64,000 nt of DNA from Bacteroidota bacterium (GTDB lineage Bacteria > Bacteroidota > Bacteroidia > Sphingobacteriales > Sphingobacteriaceae), in the NCBI GenBank assembly GCA_023450085.1, contig JAEXHI010000022.1, positions 1-64,000 of the forward strand, in the 5' to 3' direction. Numbering within the stretch: the first letter of the stretch is position 1; the number at the start of each line of letters is the position of its first letter. Positions 59,230 through 64,000 of the stretch are shown one piece after another. The notes below the pieces were generated by a model that saw only the letters and a list, made by a program, of their open reading frames with translations, was not told the origin of the DNA and did not search any database. A program made the position numbers and the translations under genes.

Positions 59230-60834
59230 ATGTTAACTAATACCCTTCTGAGTTTGAAAAAAACGCTACTTCTTTCCCTTGTTTGTTGTGTTTTAAGTGC
59301 TTGTAGCTGGTTTAAGGAGAAGCCAGAGATTGCTGTAGTACTGACTGAACATTTTAATAATAAGCTGTACAACAAATTTGACACCGCTGTATATAAGCCC
59401 ATCTTTAAAGTAAAATTAGAGGAGCAACGTAAAGACTTTTTAAATCCCAAGGTCATTACTGCCTTTTATGAAAAGAATGAATATTTGCCCCAATTGGTAA
59501 CCCGCTTTTATGTGAACGGGCAATTGGATAGTTTAAAAAACTATTTGTCTAATAGTAAGTCGGATGGATTTAATCCGGAGATATTTAATTACACGGCTTA
59601 TGAAAAGCAATTACAGTTGCTTAACCGAAATCAATTTAAAACCATTGATGAGGTGTACGAAGCGGTGGCTAATTTAGAGTTGAGTGCTGCGTATGCTTTA
59701 AATAAGTACACTAATTTTATGGGTTATGGCAGCATCAATCCTAAAAACTTCTTTAACCGTTTTTATATCCAGCTGCAACGTCCTGATAGTTTGAAGATGG
59801 ATTCGGTATTGAACACTGACAATTTAGTGGCTAAGTTAAAAAAGGCACAACCTTCTACCGAAGCCTATTTGGCACTTAAACGAGCGTTGGCACATTATCG
59901 CGATAGTTTAGGTACTGATGAGACGCCACAAATAAAGGCCATTAAAATGAATATGGAGCGCATGCGCTGGCGTTTGCCTTTACAAACAGAGGAATTGGTA
60001 GTGGTGAACATTCCTGATTTTACGCTTACTTGGTTTAAGCAAAATGATACCTTGGCGCATATGAATGTTTGCGTAGGGGGTAAGCGTGAAGCAACCTATG
60101 CCGAAAAGATGAAAGTATTTTTGAAATCGGGTAAGTTGGATGATAAACCTAAAAACCACGAAACACCACAATTATTTAGTGTTTTTAATGCTATACAGGT
60201 AAATCCAATTTGGAATATCCCAGTAAGTATTGCGAAAAGTGAAATTTATTGGATGGCAAGAAAAGACCCTTTTTATCTTTCAAATAACAACATCAAAGTT
60301 TACTATAAGGACAAGTTGGTTTCTGACCCAGATACCATTGACTGGAACAAATATCCACGCGAAAAGCTGCCATTTAAATTTAAGCAAGGCTCTGGAGAGG
60401 GTAATGCATTAGGTAAATTCAAGTTTGTGTTCGACAATAGTTCGAGCATTTACCTGCACGATACCAACAATAAATATGGCTTTAAATTGGCCAATAGAGC
60501 CATTAGCCATGGTTGTGTGCGTATTGAGCAACCTTTGAAATTTGCAGAACTGATGGTAAAAGATAAATATCAGTACGATAAGTTGCGTATGGATGTGGAT
60601 TTACCACCGATTGATACCACCAAAAATGAAATCTTTAAAAAGAAATTAGCCAAGAAAACGGACACCTTAAATGTGTTCCAGTTGAAACCCACTTGGTATT
60701 CGCCCCGCAAAAGCATAGGCGTATTCATTGCTTATTATACAGCGTGGGCTGATGGTAAAGGAAATGTGCAATTCAGACCAGATGTTTACGAGTACGACCC
60801 AATTCTTTGGGAAGCCTTGAAAAGATACATGTAA
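59230..60834 (+). CDS. L,D-transpeptidase, YcbB-like lipoprotein
   Basis: 534 residues. Lipoprotein signal ending VLSAC near 23, then an N-terminal helical scaffold domain (LEEQRKDFLNPKVITAFYEKN, peptidoglycan-binding-like), and a YkuD catalytic domain at about 255-475 with VVNIPDFTLTWFKQNDTLAH and the active-site S426-H-G-C429-V-R (ISHGCVRIEQPL). Members form 3-3 cross-links in peptidoglycan or attach proteins. The length and two-part layout match the YcbB/LdtD group. It is divergent from the his locus. Confidence 0.93.
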   Translation: MLTNTLLSLKKTLLLSLVCCVLSACSWFKEKPEIAVVLTEHFNNKLYNKFDTAVYKPIFKVKLEEQRKDFLNPKVITAFYEKNEYLPQLVTRFYVNGQLDSLKNYLSNSKSDGFNPEIFNYTAYEKQLQLLNRNQFKTIDEVYEAVANLELSAAYALNKYTNFMGYGSINPKNFFNRFYIQLQRPDSLKMDSVLNTDNLVAKLKKAQPSTEAYLALKRALAHYRDSLGTDETPQIKAIKMNMERMRWRLPLQTEELVVVNIPDFTLTWFKQNDTLAHMNVCVGGKREATYAEKMKVFLKSGKLDDKPKNHETPQLFSVFNAIQVNPIWNIPVSIAKSEIYWMARKDPFYLSNNNIKVYYKDKLVSDPDTIDWNKYPREKLPFKFKQGSGEGNALGKFKFVFDNSSSIYLHDTNNKYGFKLANRAISHGCVRIEQPLKFAELMVKDKYQYDKLRMDVDLPPIDTTKNEIFKKKLAKKTDTLNVFQLKPTWYSPRKSIGVFIAYYTAWADGKGNVQFRPDVYEYDPILWEALKRYM

Positions 60835-60851
60835 TTTCTAGATAGCGTGTG

Positions 60852-60909
60852 CTATGTGCCTATGTGGTTCATTAATTGTAAAATAAATTATAACCACATA
60901 GACACATAG
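60852..60909. repeat. MITE-like element with 18-bp inverted ends
   Basis: CTATGTGCCTATGTGGTT and AACCACATAGACACATAG (17 of 18 bp pair), 58 bp long, 18 nt after the L,D-transpeptidase stop; could also act as a transcription stop. Confidence 0.85.
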
Positions 60910-61046
60910 TGGTATTGCAAGCTCGATTTTAGTAGAACTAAGAAGCTTTGCTACGGCTTGAGATGACGAAAAATCACAAATGCTTATCGCGAACTCATTC
61001 CTTTAAAATTTTTATAGAATCTCACTTCTTGTTCTCTTTCCTTTCT

Positions 61047-61093
61047 AAGGAGTACCTGTTCCGATTTTTCGGAAGGACTAGGGAGAGGCTGGG
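61047..61093 (+). repeat. AAGGAGTACCTGTTCCGAT element
   Basis: Third copy of the element at 22144 and 26802, including TTCCGA-TTTT-TCGGAA (a perfect 6-bp hairpin) and GGACTAGGGAGAGG. Confidence 0.8.
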
Positions 61094-61164
61094 TTTATCA
61101 CAAAAAGTACTTTTAAAGAGTATTTAAGCCGCTAAAAATAAATCAAATAAAATAGTCTACTAAT

Positions 61165-61194
61165 TTTGTAGTCTATTATTAATTCCTATATTTG
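61165..61194 (+). promoter_or_regulatory. Promoter of the second susC
   Basis: TTTG (61165-61168), 18 nt, TATATTTG (61187-61194), exact match to the phylum consensus. The leader to the ATG is about 190 nt and contains a perfect 8-bp hairpin GGGAAATA/TATTTCCC at 61289-61308. Confidence 0.75.
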
Positions 61195-61388
61195 CTGCTG
61201 AAATTTCGACAGACAAATAACATTAATAATGATCTTTTTATTGCGGAGGTAGACCTATGATGTGTTAAACTATACTTAAAATAAAAAAGGGAAATAAAAA
61301 TATTTCCCCTTCGGTGTTAAAGCTGAAACAGGTAATCAATTGGCGTTGCAACCTGCTTCAATTCTCTAATTAAAACCATTGTAAAATT

Positions 61389-64000
61389 ATGCAAAAAAAT
61401 GGAAAAGCCAACCGCTTTTTTAAGGGTATGGCTTTGTCAAAACATTCCACGCTAAGTCTCTCAATCTTTCTATTTTTCCTCTCCTTTACCTCTACCGCCC
61501 AAAATACACCTTTAATCAATTCCAAGTTAACAGGTAAAGTTGTTGATTCCCGAACTAAGGAACCTTTGGCAGGAGCCGTGGTGCAAATAGAAGGGGTAAC
61601 CAACCAAACCCAAACCGATGCTGATGGAAAATTCAATCTGGTTACTGGTCAATCTTTTCCGTACAACTTGATTGTTTCCTACATCGGGTACGAAAAACAA
61701 AAGGTAACCGCAAATGGTTCGCCCATTACTATTGAGCTGCAAGAAGTAAGTAATCAACTCAGTGGCATTGTAATTACAGGCTATAACGTTCAAAAAAAGC
61801 AGGACTTTACGGGGTCGGCGGCTAGGGTGAGTGCCAAACAAATCGCTAACCGTCCTGCACAAAGCTTTGACCAGTTAATTGGTGGACAAGCGGCTGGGGT
61901 TAATATTGTACAGCCTAGTGGCGTGCTTAATGCTGCTCCTGTATTCCGTATCAGAGGCATCAACTCTATTTCTTCTGGTATTTATCCATTAATTGTGATT
62001 GATGGTGTGCCTTCTTTCACGGGGCAGCAAGGTGGTAACGTAGGAAATAACCCTTTGTCTAACCTTAATCCAAGTGATATCGAGTCTATTGACGTGCTAA
62101 AAGATGCTTCTGCTACCGCTATTTACGGTTCAAGAGCGGCCAATGGGGTAGTGGTAGTGACTACCAAAAAAGGTAAAACAGGCAAAACCAAAGTAAATTA
62201 TGATGCTTGGGTAAACGTAAGTACTCCAGCAAATTTGCCTAAACTGCTGGATGCCTATCAATACGTAACCATTAAAAATGAAGCCATGGTGAATGCAGGC
62301 AAGCAACCAGGTTTTGCTTTGCAAACAAGGTCAGACGGTTCTACCGTGAATACAGATTGGTACGATGTGGCTTATCACAACGGAGTTTCCCAAAACCATA
62401 ACGTGAGTTTCTCTGGTGCCAACGAGTCTACCAATTATTTCATTTCTTTGGCCTACGGCAAACAAAATGGTATTCTGCGTACTAACGACCAAGACCAAAA
62501 AACGGCTCGTATCAATTTAGAACATAAGCTTTTCAGCAATCTTGTTGTAGGTACACACTTGGGCTATAACAATACGCTAGGACGTGGTCCTGCTACAGGA
62601 TCATTGCCTGGGCAGTACATCGGTACAGATGCGCTTTCGCGTATGACCTACATTTTGCCTCCAAATGTAGCCGTATATAATGAAGACGGTTCCTACAACA
62701 TTCAGGACAAGCAAAGGGTGGGTTATGGTGCTAATAACAGTAACGCTTCTAGTGCGGGCTATGTGGGTAATATTAATGCCTATAATTTGCAGCTCATTCT
62801 TGATTTGGATAAGTACAGCTCTGAAAGTAATTCGTTACTGGGCGATGTATACGCCGAATTAGAGGTTTTAAAAGGTTTAAAGTTTAAAACGGTTTATGGG
62901 CTCAACAAACTTTACATCGAGAACCTGAGCTTTCAAAATGGGGTACATGGCGATGCTGGTGCAGCTAATGGAACAGCAACCAATACCAACAGAAGATTAA
63001 ACAGAACGGATTGGGTAAATACTCTTAATTACAACAAAACCTTTGCTCAAAAGCATAATTTGAATGTGTTGGCAGGTTACGAGGAGATTGTAACCACGGT
63101 CGATGGCTGGGGCGCTCAGCGTAGTGGGCTTTCAGATCCTTTCTTTACCAGCTATCAGGGAGGTTTTACCACCATTACCCCTAGCGGGAATGTTCAAAGT
63201 AGAAATGGTTTTATCTCTTATTTCGCTAATTTGAACTACAGCTTTGCCAGTAAATATTTATTGAGTTATAGTTTTAGGAGAGATGGCTATTCTGGCTTAC
63301 CAAAAGACAATCGATTTGGTAATTTTAACGGTGGCTCATTAGGTTGGGTACTATCGGAAGAGGATTTCTTCAAAAGTTCTGCCTTAGCTTCTGTTTTCGA
63401 TCGCTTTAAAATTAAGGCCAGTTATGGCGAAGTGGGCAATATCAATATTGGAGATTTCCCGTCGTTAGGTTTGTACGGAGCGGCCACTTACAACGGAGTA
63501 CCTACCTTGGGCTTTACGCAAGCAGGAAACGACCAATTAAAGTGGGAAACCAGTAAGAAAAGTAACATCGGCTTGGCGCTTTCTTTCTTAAAAGATAGAA
63601 TAACTTTAGAAGCGGACTACTACAACAACAAAGTTGATGGATTGATCTTGGATGCAAAACAAGCGCCTTCAAAAGGTATTCCTGGCAACGTGATCAGTGC
63701 CAACGTAGGTTCGTTATATAACAAAGGCTTTGAATTTGCCCTAACAGCGGCCATTATTCAAAAGGATGATTTTAAATGGAATGCAAATTTCAATATCTCT
63801 ACCCTTCAAAATAAAGTAACTGCGCTATTCAACGGCACGGATATTTATACCCCAAGTAATTTCGGTATTCAAAATATGACCAGGCAAGGATATTCCATTG
63901 GTTCTATTTGGGCCGTTCCTACCAATGGGGTAAATCCAGCCAATGGTAACCGTATTTTCATTAACAGAAATGGTCAGGAAGTGCAATACAATCACATTGC
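61389..64000 (+). CDS. SusC/RagA-type TonB-linked protein (truncated at window end)
   Basis: The frame runs from ATG 61389 to the window edge without a stop (870 codons). Signal peptide is best from Met14 (61428): ALSKHSTLSLSIFLFFLSFTS, then AQ. A carboxypeptidase-like domain (GKVVDSRTKEPLAGAVVQIE), plug with LSGIVITGYNVQKKQDFTGS, GVNIVQPSGVLNAAPVFRIRG and IESIDVLKDASATAIYGSRA, and a barrel (NYDAWVNVST, LKTVYGLNK, NYSFASKYLLSYSFRRDGYSG) follow. The end lies outside the window; SusC proteins are about 1000-1050 residues, so some 130-180 are missing. A susD partner is expected next. Substrate unknown. Confidence 0.95.
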   Translation, partial: MQKNGKANRFFKGMALSKHSTLSLSIFLFFLSFTSTAQNTPLINSKLTGKVVDSRTKEPLAGAVVQIEGVTNQTQTDADGKFNLVTGQSFPYNLIVSYIGYEKQKVTANGSPITIELQEVSNQLSGIVITGYNVQKKQDFTGSAARVSAKQIANRPAQSFDQLIGGQAAGVNIVQPSGVLNAAPVFRIRGINSISSGIYPLIVIDGVPSFTGQQGGNVGNNPLSNLNPSDIESIDVLKDASATAIYGSRAANGVVVVTTKKGKTGKTKVNYDAWVNVSTPANLPKLLDAYQYVTIKNEAMVNAGKQPGFALQTRSDGSTVNTDWYDVAYHNGVSQNHNVSFSGANESTNYFISLAYGKQNGILRTNDQDQKTARINLEHKLFSNLVVGTHLGYNNTLGRGPATGSLPGQYIGTDALSRMTYILPPNVAVYNEDGSYNIQDKQRVGYGANNSNASSAGYVGNINAYNLQLILDLDKYSSESNSLLGDVYAELEVLKGLKFKTVYGLNKLYIENLSFQNGVHGDAGAANGTATNTNRRLNRTDWVNTLNYNKTFAQKHNLNVLAGYEEIVTTVDGWGAQRSGLSDPFFTSYQGGFTTITPSGNVQSRNGFISYFANLNYSFASKYLLSYSFRRDGYSGLPKDNRFGNFNGGSLGWVLSEEDFFKSSALASVFDRFKIKASYGEVGNINIGDFPSLGLYGAATYNGVPTLGFTQAGNDQLKWETSKKSNIGLALSFLKDRITLEADYYNNKVDGLILDAKQAPSKGIPGNVISANVGSLYNKGFEFALTAAIIQKDDFKWNANFNISTLQNKVTALFNGTDIYTPSNFGIQNMTRQGYSIGSIWAVPTNGVNPANGNRIFINRNGQEVQYNHI

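Larger units (their letters stand above)
60835..61164. other. Intergenic region with two repeat elements
   Basis: No gene seen. It holds the MITE-like element at 60852-60909 and the AAGGAGTACCTG element at 61047-61093. Confidence 0.7.

Noticed and set aside
61289..61308. Perfect hairpin as terminator of an upstream plus-strand gene
   Set aside because: It lies downstream of the susC promoter and its A/T-rich tail is on the wrong side for the plus strand.

Overview
The window looks like a chromosomal segment of a Bacteroidota bacterium, most likely a Sphingobacteriaceae member close to Pedobacter (taxonomy is inferred from gene content). The signs are two SusC-type receptors with a SusD partner, type IX secretion (T9SS) sorting tails, a PorP/SprF protein, Bacteroidetes-type promoters (TTTG about 18 nt before TAnnTTTG), AT-rich start regions without clear Shine-Dalgarno sites, and a very high load of short palindromic repeats between genes.

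Layout. (1) 1-4.4 kb: accessory block of small minus-strand genes, including ankyrin, SUKH (SMI1/KNR4) and CdiI-like proteins that resemble toxin-immunity proteins, with no toxin visible. (2) 4.4-23.2 kb: housekeeping and miscellaneous genes (MarC, NamZ-like DUF1343, EttA, a MocR regulator divergent from a TonB receptor, AqpZ, GIY-YIG, ValS, DinB-like and VOC proteins), separated by repeat-rich gaps. (3) 23.5-26.3 kb: a TPP riboswitch controlling a TonB-dependent receptor, so probably a thiamin-compound receptor. (4) 26.9-41.6 kb: one co-directional block with a sialidase-fold T9SS cargo protein, a VCBS-repeat protein, SusC, SusD, a DUF5017 lipoprotein, a T9SS type-B adhesin-like protein and PorP/SprF; it looks like a surface glycan or adhesion locus. 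(5) 41.9-48.9 kb: a WD40 protein, then a CarH/LitR-like B12-binding MerR regulator and the carotenoid operon crtI-crtB-(unknown)-idi-SRPBCC-crtZ-lycopene cyclase, which would give zeaxanthin from GGPP; crtE is not present. (6) 50.4-59.2 kb: the whole histidine pathway on the minus strand (hisG, D, C, B, H, A, F, IE), preceded by a His-rich leader peptide. (7) 59.2-64 kb: an L,D-transpeptidase and the start of a second SusC, cut by the window end.

Most notable points: the CarH-like regulator gene and the crtI promoter share a palindrome TTTGTTTA-N18/19-TAAACAAA, suggesting an autoregulated B12- (perhaps light-) responsive carotenoid regulon; hisG has a previously unannotated leader peptide with six His in nine residues; hisF has lost its own start and is in frame with a DUF559 endonuclease-like domain that sits between G-rich inverted palindromes; and the intergenic repeats form a superfamily of hairpins of the form GTC-(AT...)-(...AT)-C whose stems change in a compensatory way from copy to copy.

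All family assignments come from reading the protein sequences by eye; no database search was run.
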